DNA of 64,000 nt, from assembly GCF_018449635.1 (NCBI RefSeq), contig NZ_JAAVUV010000008.1, forward strand, positions 62,001-126,000, in the 5' to 3' direction. Under the pieces are notes generated by a model, which worked only from the letters and a program-made list of their open reading frames with translations, had not been told where the DNA came from and searched no databases. A program made the translations under genes and the position numbers. Shown piece after piece: positions 9,556-17,993 of this stretch; the first letter of the stretch is position 1, and each line of letters begins with the position of its first letter. The stretch is from Caballeronia sp. dw_276 (GTDB lineage: Bacteria > Pseudomonadota > Gammaproteobacteria > Burkholderiales > Burkholderiaceae).

Positions 9556-10872
9556 TTAGACGGATGCGCGTGGCTGGACAGCCATGCCGCGCGCGCGGAA
9601 AGAAAAGTGCATCCAGATCAGGCTGACGGCCGTTGCGCCGAAAAGCAGCATGAAACAGGAGCTGCTGACGCCGGTCAGGTCGGCGAGCGCGCCGAAAAGA
9701 ATCGGCAGAGCGAAGCCTGCAAGACCGCCGGCGAGACCAACCACGCCAGATACGGCGCCGATGTTGCTGGTGTATTCATCGGAGACGAACTTGAAGACCG
9801 AGGCCTTGCCAATCGCCATTGCAATGCCGATGGTGAACATCAGCACGGTGAACACCGTGGGCGAAAGAATGATGTTGAACGCGAGCGGGCCGTGTGCCGA
9901 TTGTACGATCAGGGCGGTGTCGGGGTAGCTCAGGAAGAAGAGGCATACGAGCACGGTCCACATCACGATCCACGTGGTTTTTTGCGCACCGAAGCGGTCG
10001 GATAACCATCCGCCGACTGCACGCAGCACGCCGCCGGGCAGCGAGAAACACGCAGCCAGCAACGCGGCCTGCTCGATGTGAAAACCGTAATGATTGACGT
10101 AGTAATGCGGCAGCCATAGCGAGAGACCAACATAACCGCCGAACACGACCGAGTAGTACTGCGAATAACGCCACGTGCGACGATCTTTCATCACGCTCAA
10201 CTGACTCGAAAAACTCGGCGGATTTTCGACGCGATGCGCGGGATTGGTCGCGGACGTCACCCAGAACAGGACGGCCGTGACAAGCATGGCGATCGCGTAG
10301 ACCTTGGGTACGATCATCCACGTGCCGGCGGTCACGATCAGCACCGGCGCGACGAACTTGTTCAACGCGGAGCCGCTGTTGCCGGCGCCGAATATGCCCA
10401 TTGCGAGGCCCTGGCGGTCTTTCGGAAACCAGCGCGCCACGTACGGCGTGCCGATCGAGAAAGACGCGCCCGCGAGGCCGATCAAAAGTCCCAGCGCAAG
10501 GAATTGCCAGAATTGCGTGGCATAGGTGAGCATCCAGATGGGGATGACTGTTACGAGCATGGTCAGGAAAAAGACGATGCGTCCGCCAAAACGATCCGTG
10601 CAGATGCCAAGCGGCACGCGCGCGAGGGAGCCCGACAAGACGGGCATGGCGGTGATCAGGCCGAATTCGGTATCGGAGAGGCCGAGCTGCGTTTTCAGCG
10701 GAATGCCGAGAATCGCGAACATCATCCAGATCGCGAAACAGATGGTGAAAGCGAAGGTGCTCGACCACAGCACGCGCCAGGCGCGCGGATCGGCGGTCGA
10801 TGCGGCGGCAACCGCCGTTACGGGGTTCGGAGTGGTACGGGACTTGCCAGGGGGCTTGCGTGAGGCCGTCAT
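9556..10872 (-). CDS. narK1: Nitrate transporter, NarK1 type (MFS)
   Basis: First gene of the nar operon: a 438-residue MFS protein with a polar N-terminal tail of about 30 residues and twelve predicted helices. Nitrate-porter signatures appear as GLAGASFSIGTPYVARWFP and, in the second half, GIAMAIGKASVFKFVSDEY. It is only distantly similar to its neighbour, as expected for the NarK1 (nitrate/proton symport) group that lets respiration start before nitrite accumulates. Tandem narK1-narK2 pairs are common in beta-proteobacteria and Pseudomonas. A GGCAGG element precedes the ATG at 10872. Confidence 0.9.
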   Translation of the reverse strand: MTASRKPPGKSRTTPNPVTAVAAASTADPRAWRVLWSSTFAFTICFAIWMMFAILGIPLKTQLGLSDTEFGLITAMPVLSGSLARVPLGICTDRFGGRIVFFLTMLVTVIPIWMLTYATQFWQFLALGLLIGLAGASFSIGTPYVARWFPKDRQGLAMGIFGAGNSGSALNKFVAPVLIVTAGTWMIVPKVYAIAMLVTAVLFWVTSATNPAHRVENPPSFSSQLSVMKDRRTWRYSQYYSVVFGGYVGLSLWLPHYYVNHYGFHIEQAALLAACFSLPGGVLRAVGGWLSDRFGAQKTTWIVMWTVLVCLFFLSYPDTALIVQSAHGPLAFNIILSPTVFTVLMFTIGIAMAIGKASVFKFVSDEYTSNIGAVSGVVGLAGGLAGFALPILFGALADLTGVSSSCFMLLFGATAVSLIWMHFSFRARGMAVQPRASV

Positions 10873-10995
10873 GGTGCCTGCCTGTCGATTAAGTTTGCGT
10901 TGTAGTGGGGATCGACTGCAAGATTAGGAATTGCGCGGCGTGCCGCCCATTCATCGATGGGATGACGCGACTTCATGTCGCTCCTCCGGCAGGAC

Positions 10996-11011
10996 TACTC
11001 CCAAAGGAGTA
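10996..11011. promoter_or_regulatory. NarL-type 7-2-7 operator between narK1 and nrdJ
   Basis: The 222-bp divergent region 10873-11094 contains the inverted repeat TACTCCC-AA-AGGAGTA. This is a NarL/NarP heptamer pair in 7-2-7 spacing: the right arm matches AKRRGTA fully and the left matches TACYYMT at six of seven positions. It lies about 124 bp from the narK1 start and 84 bp from nrdJ, so it could serve both promoters. I saw no convincing FNR/ANR dyad (TTGAT-N4-ATCAA) in the same region. Site identity is inferred from the motif alone. Confidence 0.55.
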
Positions 11012-11094
11012 AAACCGTGCCGGATGCTCACGGGGCGGGACCACGTGGCGCAACTCCGAACACAACGCACTACCGCTGGACATGAGGACAGAAC

Positions 11095-13650
11095 ATGGCT
11101 GAAGACGATTTGAAGCTGACGGTTTCACCGCAGCAGTTTTCCATCGACGTAATGCTGGAAAAGTACGCAAAGGGCGATGAAACGCGGATCGAAGACATTT
11201 ACCGAAGGGTTGCGCGAGGTGTGGCGCTTGCGGAGCCCGAGGCGCGTCGCAAACAGGCCGAAACAGAGTTTTTCGAGAATTTCCAGCGCGGCGCGCTGGG
11301 CGCGGGCCGCATCATGAGCGCGGCCGGCACGGGCATTCAGGCAACACTTATCAACTGCTTCGTGCAGCCCGTGGGCGACGCGATTCAGGGCAGCGATGAG
11401 AACGGCTTGCCGGGCATTTATGTCGCCTTGCTGCAGGCGGCCGAAACCATGCGGCGCGGCGGCGGCGTGGGCTACAACTTTTCGGCCATCAGGCCGAAGG
11501 GCGCACGCGTGCATTCGACGGGTTCGGCGGCGTCGGGACCGTGCAGTTATATGGACGTATTCGATGCATCGTGCAGGACCGTGGAAAGCGCAGGCTCGCG
11601 ACGCGGCGCGCAGATGGGCATTCTCGATTGCACGCATCCCGACCTGCTCGAGTTCATTGCAGCGAAACATGTAAAGGGGCGGTGGAACAACTTCAACGTT
11701 TCGGTCGCGGTGACCGACGAGTTCATGCAGGCCGTATCCGACGACGCGTCGTGGCAGCTTGTGCATCGTGCTGAACCATCGCCGGCATTCAAGGCTTCCG
11801 CCGATGCGCATCAGCGTGACGATGGTTTGTGGGTGTATCGCGAGGTGCAGGCGCGTGAAGTGTGGGACACGATCATGCGATCGACCTACGACGTGGCCGA
11901 GCCGGGCGTGGTCTTCATGTCGCGCATGAACGACGACAACAACCTGCGCGCCGTGGAAACGATCCGGGCGACGAATCCATGTGGCGAGCAGCCGTTGCCT
12001 GCATATGGCTGCTGCAATCTCGGGCCTCTGAACCTGACGCGTTTCGTGCGCGATCCGTTCGCGCAACGGCACGGCGGCACGCCGGTTTTCGATTGGGACG
12101 CGCTTGCAAAAAGCACGCGCACGCAAGTTCGGTTTCTCGACGACGTGCTCGACGTCACGCTCTGGCCGCTGCCTGAACAAGACAAGGAAGCGCAGGACAA
12201 GCGGCGCATTGGCGTAGGCTTTACGGGACTCGGCGATACGCTCGTAATGCTCGGCGTGCGCTACAACTCGCAAGCGGGCCGCGAGTTCGCGACACGCGTG
12301 GCGCGCACGATGCGTGACGAGGCATATCGCGCATCGGTGGAACTGGCGCGTGAACGCGGTGCGTTTCCTCTGTTCGATGCAGAAAACTACCTTGAAACAG
12401 GTACGTTTGCGTCACGCTTGCCCGATGACCTGAAGGCCGAGATCCGCCGCGACGGTATTCGCAACAGCCACCTGCTTTCCATTGCGCCGACCGGAACTGT
12501 GAGCCTCGCGTTCGCAGATAATGCGTCCAACGGAATCGAACCTGCGTTCTCGTGGACCTATACCCGCACGAAGCGCATGGCCGACGGTAGCAGGCAATCG
12601 TTCGCTGTTGAAGATCACGCATACCGGTTGTATCGCGAGCTCGGGGGTGACGTGAAGTCGTTGCCCGACTACTTTGTCAGCGCGCTCGACATGTCCGCGC
12701 ACGATCATCTGGAGATGATGGCGGCGGTCCAGCCGTTCGTGGACACATCGATTTCGAAAACGGTGAACGTGCCGGCCGACTATCCCTTCGACGCCTTCAA
12801 GGATCTTTACTTCGATGCATGGCATCGTGGCCTCAAGGGGCTCGCCACGTACCGGCCGAACGAGACGCTGGGGGCCGTGTTGTCGGTTACGCCTGAAGCG
12901 CCGGCTGTGATTGCTTTGGACCCGTCGGATGCAGCCGACTCGGAAGTGCAGCTCGATCCGCTGCGTATTGCCATCGATCATCGGCCGCGCGGTGAATTGC
13001 CGGCGATCATAGAGAAGGTGGAATACCTCACGCAAGCGGGCAAGAAGTCGCTTTACGTGGCGGTGTCGTTCATGGAGATCACGGGGCGTCTTGGCGGCGA
13101 GGATGTCACCATCGAGCGGCCTATCGAGTTCTTCATTCCAACGGGTCAGCGTGATGAATCACAGCAGTGGATCACGGCGACCATGCGATCGTTGTCTCTT
13201 GCAGCGCGCGGCGGGTTTGTGGCGCGTAATCTGCAGGACATGCGCAAGGTATCGTGGGATCGCGGCCAGGTGCGGCTAGGTGACGTAGAGCGTCTCGATG
13301 GACACAGGTCGCCGCGTTGGCACGATTCCGAAGTCGCCGCGCTCGCGTATGCGATCCAGCAGATCTTGCATCGACGTGGTTTCCTCGATGTCGAAGGCGG
13401 TCAAGTGCCATCGCGTTTGCTTGCTCAGCGTCGCAAGGAAAACGCGGCCGCGACGCCGGATGCCCCGGATTCTGTCGATGACAGCAGCGACATCACTGCC
13501 GTAGTCGAAGAAAACGCAGATGCCGCCAATCCGCATGCGTTGCTGCCAATCCCCGGCCGCAAATGCCCGACGTGCGGCGCGAACGCGATGATCCGCAAGG
13601 ACGGCTGCGACTTTTGCACTGCGTGCGGCGAAGTGGGCGCCTGCGGGTAA
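11095..13650 (+). CDS. nrdJ: Adenosylcobalamin-dependent ribonucleotide reductase (class II)
   Basis: This 851-residue enzyme makes deoxyribonucleotides using adenosylcobalamin to form a thiyl radical, so it works with or without oxygen. Visible features are the redox cysteine region INCFVQPVGD, the GGGVGYNFSAIRP segment, the catalytic NPCGEQPLPAYGCCNLG with the radical cysteine near residue 296, and SIAPTGTVSLAF. The C-terminus (about 824-850) is a zinc-ribbon-like CPTCG...CDFCTACGEVGAC tail that probably carries the reducing cysteines. It is divergent from narK1 across a short region with a NarL-like site. A class II enzyme beside a nitrate respiration operon suits DNA synthesis under low oxygen, and its coenzyme is made by the cluster at 27-46 kb. 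Confidence 0.95.
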   Translation: MAEDDLKLTVSPQQFSIDVMLEKYAKGDETRIEDIYRRVARGVALAEPEARRKQAETEFFENFQRGALGAGRIMSAAGTGIQATLINCFVQPVGDAIQGSDENGLPGIYVALLQAAETMRRGGGVGYNFSAIRPKGARVHSTGSAASGPCSYMDVFDASCRTVESAGSRRGAQMGILDCTHPDLLEFIAAKHVKGRWNNFNVSVAVTDEFMQAVSDDASWQLVHRAEPSPAFKASADAHQRDDGLWVYREVQAREVWDTIMRSTYDVAEPGVVFMSRMNDDNNLRAVETIRATNPCGEQPLPAYGCCNLGPLNLTRFVRDPFAQRHGGTPVFDWDALAKSTRTQVRFLDDVLDVTLWPLPEQDKEAQDKRRIGVGFTGLGDTLVMLGVRYNSQAGREFATRVARTMRDEAYRASVELARERGAFPLFDAENYLETGTFASRLPDDLKAEIRRDGIRNSHLLSIAPTGTVSLAFADNASNGIEPAFSWTYTRTKRMADGSRQSFAVEDHAYRLYRELGGDVKSLPDYFVSALDMSAHDHLEMMAAVQPFVDTSISKTVNVPADYPFDAFKDLYFDAWHRGLKGLATYRPNETLGAVLSVTPEAPAVIALDPSDAADSEVQLDPLRIAIDHRPRGELPAIIEKVEYLTQAGKKSLYVAVSFMEITGRLGGEDVTIERPIEFFIPTGQRDESQQWITATMRSLSLAARGGFVARNLQDMRKVSWDRGQVRLGDVERLDGHRSPRWHDSEVAALAYAIQQILHRRGFLDVEGGQVPSRLLAQRRKENAAATPDAPDSVDDSSDITAVVEENADAANPHALLPIPGRKCPTCGANAMIRKDGCDFCTACGEVGACG

Positions 13651-13667
13651 CACAGCTTGAATCTTCG

Positions 13668-13698
13668 TTGACCGCGGACCTCGTGAGTTCGCGGTCAA
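13668..13698. terminator. Hairpin terminator between nrdJ and the convergent small gene
   Basis: An 11-bp stem with one G-T pair (TTGACCGCGGA / TTCGCGGTCAA) and a 9-nt loop starts 17 nt after the nrdJ stop and is followed by TCTTCTCC. The position between two convergent genes suggests a bidirectional terminator, although the T-run is weak. Confidence 0.6.
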
Positions 13699-13711
13699 TC
13701 TTCTCCAACGT

Positions 13712-13840
13712 TCAATTCTCAAGCTCGACAGCGGCTTCTTCGCGTATGGCTTCCGGCCTGAAGGGCGTCCATAACGGCTGCGCTTCGGGCAACCAGTCAT
13801 CGAGTGCGGAAAAGTCTTCCAGCGGTGCGAGATCATCCAT
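13712..13840 (-). CDS. Small acidic protein, 42 residues, unknown
   Basis: A short open frame from an ATG at 13840, with a strong CAGGAGCC ribosome site 5-6 nt upstream, to a TGA at 13712. The product begins MDDLAPLEDFSALDDWLPEA and is acidic with several Trp and Pro residues; it has no signal or membrane segment. It lies between nrdJ (convergent) and a DUF4148 gene (same strand, 36 bp upstream), with which it may share a transcript. The strong ribosome site and the terminator just beyond it argue for a real gene. I do not recognise a family. Confidence 0.5.
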   Translation of the reverse strand: MDDLAPLEDFSALDDWLPEAQPLWTPFRPEAIREEAAVELEN

Positions 13841-13876
13841 GATCGGCTCCTGGTTATTCAACGTGAATCAAGGCGA

Positions 13877-14230
13877 TTATTGGATTTGCGGCTTGCCGCT
13901 TTGCATGACCGAGCCGTTTGCGAACTCGACTATCGAACGATTGCGTTCTTCCGCAAGCGCTGCATCGCGGGCGCGTTGTTCGTGTTGAGCCGCGATCGCG
14001 ACACCTGCCATGCTGCGATCCGGATACGTGTTGCGGTTCAATGCGGGCAATGTTCCGTTCGCATACGAAGCAGCGAGTTCGGCGCGAACCTGCTCGCGGG
14101 TCATCGTGCTTTGCGCGGTCGTTGCGGTTTGATATGTTCCGGCGCGTCCAATGCCGCCATCGGCGAAAGCGGTCGTTGAGACCAGCGCGGATACAGCGGA
14201 AAGCGAGAGAGCTGCGATTGCGGTTTTCAC
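13877..14230 (-). CDS. DUF4148 domain secreted protein
   Basis: A 117-residue exported protein. I start it at a GTG (14230) preceded by an AGGAC ribosome site, giving a clean signal peptide (VKTAIAALSLSAVSALVSTTAFA) cleaved after AFA. The upstream in-frame ATG at 14278 would bury this signal. The mature part has the DUF4148 pattern: TREQVRAELA followed by an aromatic and NGTLPALNRNTYPD. These small periplasmic proteins are abundant in Burkholderiaceae and their function is unknown. Confidence 0.8.
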   Translation of the reverse strand: MKTAIAALSLSAVSALVSTTAFADGGIGRAGTYQTATTAQSTMTREQVRAELAASYANGTLPALNRNTYPDRSMAGVAIAAQHEQRARDAALAEERNRSIVEFANGSVMQSGKPQIQ

Positions 14231-14579
14231 GATGTTGTCCTGTCGGTTCAAGCGATGGCACGATTCAATCGATGCCATTCGATTAGATGCACAGAGCAGC
14301 GAACGGCAAAAGGTGAGTGCCGCGCTGCGACAGGACGAAATGTAGTCAACCGCGACTGCGGGATAAATGATGCTTAGGCGAATTGATTAATCACGAGATC
14401 CGAACAATCGCAAAGCGCCTTATTCCAGCAGGTTTTGGCAGAATGCTATCGGTGTAATAGGGGCTTTAAGCCCTTACATTGGAAGTGGTTGAAGTAAGGG
14501 ATTGGAACGCGAATGACATTAAGCGGTGAAGGGTTTAATCGCTGTAAAAGCCGGCGATTAAACCCCTTGAACATGCATT
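14231..14579. other. Gene-free stretch with nested inverted repeats
   Basis: About 350 bp without a supportable gene. From 14455 to 14566 it holds several inverted repeats: GGGCTT-T-AAGCCC at 14461-14473, CCTTAC (14471-14476) facing GTAAGG further on, and a 12-bp pair at 14531-14542 and 14554-14565. I see no reading frame with a ribosome site. It could hold a terminator, an operator or a small RNA; the sequence does not decide. Confidence 0.4.
14530..14566 (-). terminator. Hairpin downstream of the LysR gene
   Basis: GGGTTTAATCGC (14531-14542) pairs perfectly with GCGATTAAACCC (14554-14565) across an 11-nt loop, 14 bp beyond the LysR stop. There is no clear T-run on the minus strand, so it may stabilise the mRNA end or work with Rho. 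Confidence 0.5.
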
Positions 14580-15590
14580 TTAAACAACCACTTCAGCGGT
14601 TCCTGCAACATCCGGCGTTCCGTGCTTGACGACCACCGACCGGGGCGTCGCCGTCGGCAAGCAGCGTTCTTCCGCATCTTCCTGACCGGACAACAACGGG
14701 CAACGTTCGAACAATTCGGCGGCCCAGTCAACGAACACGCGCACTTTGGGCGACAAGTGCCGGTTGTGCGGATACACGACTGAAATAGGCATGGGCAAGG
14801 GCTTCCATTGCGGCAGCACTTCGATCAGCTCACCCGAACGCAGGTACGGAAGCGCCATGAACCGTGCGATCTGCACGAGCCCCACGCCCTTTACGCCGCA
14901 AGCCAGGTAAGCCTCCGCATCGTTCACGGCGATGGCGCCGCGCATCTTCACATCGACGGATTTTCCATCGATGACGAAGTCCATATCCATCACGCGGCCA
15001 GTACGGCTCGAAAAATAATTCACCGCCGTATGCTGCTGCAATTCCTCGATGGTATGCGGCACGCCATGCAGTTCCAGGTAATCCGGACTTGCCGCGGTCA
15101 GGCCTTGAAAAACGCCAATCCGACGTGCAACAAGACTAGAATCCTGCAAAGTCCCCACGCGAATCACGCAGTCCACGCCTTCCTGAATCAGGTCGACCGG
15201 CTTGTCGCCAAAACCGATCATCAATTCGATGTCCGGATAACGCGTATGGAATTCACACAATTGGGGCATGACGATCATTCGTCCGATCGACCCTGGCATA
15301 TCGATCCGCAATTTGCCGCGCGGACCCTTGCCTGTATTTGCGAATGAACTCTCGGTTTCCTCGATGTCCGCGAGAATCCGCACGCAGCGCTCGTAGTACG
15401 CAGCACCGTCAGGCGTGAGGTTCAAGCGTCGTGTCGTACGTTGCAGAAGACGCACGTTAAGAAACGCTTCAAGGTTCTGAATAATCGTTGTCACCGAGGC
15501 GCGAGGCATATCCAGCGTATCTGCAGCGCGCGAAAAACTATTGGTATCGACGACTCTTGTAAATACCTGCATAGCTTGTAGCCGGTCCAT
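14580..15590 (-). CDS. LysR-family regulator of the adjacent efflux operon (CeoR/BpeT-like)
   Basis: A 336-residue LysR regulator. I start it at ATG 15590 (MDRLQAMQVFTRVVDTNSFS), with a TGAGAG element upstream. The open frame extends about 100 codons further back but that part is not protein-like. Residues 1-60 form the winged helix-turn-helix (SFSRAADTLDMPRASVTTII) and the rest is the periplasmic-binding-protein-like effector domain. It is divergent from a lipase-like gene and an RND efflux operon, the same arrangement as ceoR-llpE-ceoAB-opcM in B. cenocepacia and bpeT-llpE-bpeEF-oprC in B. pseudomallei, where the LysR protein controls the pump. Effector identity cannot be read from sequence. 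Confidence 0.85.
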   Translation of the reverse strand: MDRLQAMQVFTRVVDTNSFSRAADTLDMPRASVTTIIQNLEAFLNVRLLQRTTRRLNLTPDGAAYYERCVRILADIEETESSFANTGKGPRGKLRIDMPGSIGRMIVMPQLCEFHTRYPDIELMIGFGDKPVDLIQEGVDCVIRVGTLQDSSLVARRIGVFQGLTAASPDYLELHGVPHTIEELQQHTAVNYFSSRTGRVMDMDFVIDGKSVDVKMRGAIAVNDAEAYLACGVKGVGLVQIARFMALPYLRSGELIEVLPQWKPLPMPISVVYPHNRHLSPKVRVFVDWAAELFERCPLLSGQEDAEERCLPTATPRSVVVKHGTPDVAGTAEVVV

Positions 15591-15660
15591 TTTTCTCTCA
15601 CCGTCAAATCTTTGCAGCGGATGGAATAAAGGCGCTGCGAGGATGTTGTAGGAATGGGCA

Positions 15661-15683
15661 GTGTCAATTGATCGTGATTGTTC
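15661..15683. promoter_or_regulatory. Possible LysR operator in the LysR-llpE divergent region
   Basis: The 206-bp gap between the LysR and lipase-like genes is AT-rich and contains CAAT-N8-ATTG (15665-15680), an interrupted dyad with the T-N11-A character of LysR sites. It lies about 75 bp from the regulator start and 115 bp from the operon start. This is a motif guess only. Confidence 0.3.
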
Positions 15684-15796
15684 AGCGCGACCGAATTGTG
15701 TTGCCGGATTATAGGCATTTATTTCGAAAGACGTAGACCTCAGAATTCGTCCCATCGCAATCAAGGTGGGATGGCGCGGACGCGCTGAAAATAACC

Positions 15797-16651
15797 ATGG
15801 CATCGACGTTGGATCTGGGCCTCTGCATAGAGGATGTTCGAATCGCGGGACATGCGCAACCCATAACCTTGCGCAGTTATCGCCCCGCATCGGACGGCAC
15901 CGTCCTGCCGGTCGTGCTTTATTTTCATGGCGGCGGTTTTGTTCGCGGCACGCTGGACGACGCGAATATTGCCGCTACGACCATTGCCCGCGATACACCC
16001 GCGTGGGTCGTCTCGGTGGGTTATTCGCTCGCGCCGGCTTTTCCTTTTCCGGCGGCGCCTGAAGACGCGTACCGGGCGGCGCAGTGGGTGGTGGCGAACG
16101 CTCGTGCGCAAGGAGCCGATGCAAACCGCATTGGCGTGGCGGGACACGACGCAGGCGGCAATCTCGCGACATGTCTTGCGGCAGTTGCCCGGGATCGCGG
16201 TGACATCGCGATTCACGCGCAGGCTTTGCTCGCGCCTTTGCTCGATCCGAGCATGACGCGCATGGCCGACGAGAATAAGGTGCTCTCACCGGACATTTGC
16301 GCGTCCGAGTGCGCCCAGTGTTACCGGGCGTATTTGCCCAATGCTTCGCAACGGCTTCATCCGTATGCAGCGCCGCTGGAATCGCGGCGGCTTGCAGGGC
16401 TGCCGCCGGCGCTCATCGCGAGCGCCCAGCACGACTTGCTGCATATAGAAGCCGAGAAATACGCGGGCGAATTGATCGCAGCGGGCGTGCCGACTGAAGT
16501 GACGCGGCACGTCGATGCATCGCATTACGGGCTGGCGGCGGATCCGTCCGCGCTCGCCGATGTGGTCGCGTTTTTCAAAAAGCGGCTCAGAGACAGGGCC
16601 GATCGCACAACGCGTACGAGCGCCAAGCCCAAGGCGCACGCAGCACACTAA
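15797..16651 (+). CDS. llpE: LlpE-like alpha/beta hydrolase with Asp at the nucleophile position
   Basis: A 284-residue member of the hormone-sensitive-lipase-like esterases and first gene of the efflux operon, matching llpE (lipase-like) of Burkholderia efflux loci. The oxyanion motif HGGG is at residues 44-47, and the usual late Asp (QHDLLHIEAE) and His (DASHYG) regions are present. The nucleophile elbow, normally GDSAGG, reads GHDAGG at 116-121, so the catalytic serine is replaced by Asp118. Either the protein is not an esterase or it uses another mechanism. The C-terminal tail is Arg/Lys/Ala-rich. It starts 39 bp upstream of the membrane-fusion gene in the same direction. Confidence 0.8.
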   Translation: MASTLDLGLCIEDVRIAGHAQPITLRSYRPASDGTVLPVVLYFHGGGFVRGTLDDANIAATTIARDTPAWVVSVGYSLAPAFPFPAAPEDAYRAAQWVVANARAQGADANRIGVAGHDAGGNLATCLAAVARDRGDIAIHAQALLAPLLDPSMTRMADENKVLSPDICASECAQCYRAYLPNASQRLHPYAAPLESRRLAGLPPALIASAQHDLLHIEAEKYAGELIAAGVPTEVTRHVDASHYGLAADPSALADVVAFFKKRLRDRADRTTRTSAKPKAHAAH

Positions 16652-16690
16652 AAATTTAAAACAATCTCAACGACTTAATTGGAGCATCGC

Positions 16691-17875
16691 ATGTCCATCA
16701 CTCGCAAACGAATAACCGTCGCGCTAGGGGCGACGCTGGTCGTGGCAGGCATCGGCACATACACTGCCATGCACGGCTTCGGCCTTCCGGTAAACAACGC
16801 CGAGGCCGCTGTCCAGGCCGCGCCGCCAGCAACCGAAGTGGATGTCGCCACGGTGGTCTCGAAGACCATCACCGACTACCAGAATTATTCGGGACGCCTC
16901 GAAGCCGTCGATAAAGTCGATATCCGGCCGCTCGTGCCGGGCACGATCGTAGCCGTGCATTTCACCGATGGCGCGCTGGTCAAGAAGGGCGATCCGCTCT
17001 TCACGATCGACCCGCGGCCTTACGTGGCGGCGGTCGATCAGGCTGCGGCGCAGCTCGCGGCGGCTCAGGCGCGCAACGGCTATACATCGACGGATGCCGC
17101 GCGCGCCGAGCGTTTGCTGACGGACAATGCGATCGCCAAACGCGATTACGACGAGAAGCAGAACGCCGCACATGAGGCGGCCGCCAATCTCAAGGCGGCG
17201 CAAGCGGCGCTCGAAACCGCCAAGATCAACCTGACGTACACGCATATCGTGGCGCCGGTGTCGGGTCGCGTGTCGCGTGCGGAAATGACAGTGGGCAATA
17301 TTGTTTCCACGGGTTCGAGCGCGCCGTTGCTGACCACGCTGGTTTCGGTGTCGCCGATCTACGCATCGTTCGATGTCGATGAACAAACCTATCTGCGTTA
17401 TTTGAGCCGCGACTCGCGCTCGAGCGTGCCGGTTTCGCTTGGCCTTGCGAATGAGGATGGTTTCTCGCGCGAAGGCAAGGTGGCATCGGTCGATAACCAG
17501 CTGGATACTGGCTCGGGCACCATCCGCGTGCGCGCCCGTTTCGATAACAACGACGGATCGCTGGTGCCGGGCCTGTATGCCCGCATCAAGGTCGGCGGCG
17601 GTACGCCGCATCCGGCGGTGCTGATCGAAGATGCGGCGATCGGTACGGACCAGGACAAGAAGTTCGTCATGGTCGTCGATAAAGACAGCCGTGTTCAATA
17701 CCGTGAAGTCACGCTCGGCACCCAGAGCGATGGTTTGCGCGTGATCGTGAAGGGCTTGCAGCCGGGCGAACGGATCGTGGTGAACGGTCTGCAGCGCGTG
17801 CGTCCGAACGATGTCGTCAAACCCAATTCGGTAGCAATGGCGAGTGCGTCGCCAGCAACAAAAGAAGCTTCATAA
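16691..17875 (+). CDS. RND efflux membrane fusion protein (BpeE/CeoA-like)
   Basis: The periplasmic adaptor of a tripartite drug efflux pump, 394 residues from the ATG at 16691, which has a GGAG ribosome site 8 nt upstream (an in-frame ATG 12 nt earlier has none). It starts with a membrane anchor (VALGATLVVAGIGTYTA), then the HlyD-type lipoyl half-motifs (DIRPLVPGTIVAVHFTDG and the later LTYTHIVAPVSGRVSRAE) flanking an alpha-helical hairpin rich in Ala, Gln and Glu. The closing beta-barrel and membrane-proximal regions (GLQPGERIVVNGLQRVRP) are typical of AcrA/MexA. It lies upstream of the pump gene in the order seen in bpeEF-oprC. Confidence 0.92.
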   Translation: MSITRKRITVALGATLVVAGIGTYTAMHGFGLPVNNAEAAVQAAPPATEVDVATVVSKTITDYQNYSGRLEAVDKVDIRPLVPGTIVAVHFTDGALVKKGDPLFTIDPRPYVAAVDQAAAQLAAAQARNGYTSTDAARAERLLTDNAIAKRDYDEKQNAAHEAAANLKAAQAALETAKINLTYTHIVAPVSGRVSRAEMTVGNIVSTGSSAPLLTTLVSVSPIYASFDVDEQTYLRYLSRDSRSSVPVSLGLANEDGFSREGKVASVDNQLDTGSGTIRVRARFDNNDGSLVPGLYARIKVGGGTPHPAVLIEDAAIGTDQDKKFVMVVDKDSRVQYREVTLGTQSDGLRVIVKGLQPGERIVVNGLQRVRPNDVVKPNSVAMASASPATKEAS

Positions 17876-17993
17876 GACGCGCTTTATAGCCGCTTAACAG
17901 TGGCTCCTGGCGTGTGTCGATAGCAGCGGGTCTTTCACGAGACCCGCTGCGGGAAACGCGCGCGCGGCCTCTCATGCTTATAAAGAAACCGTC

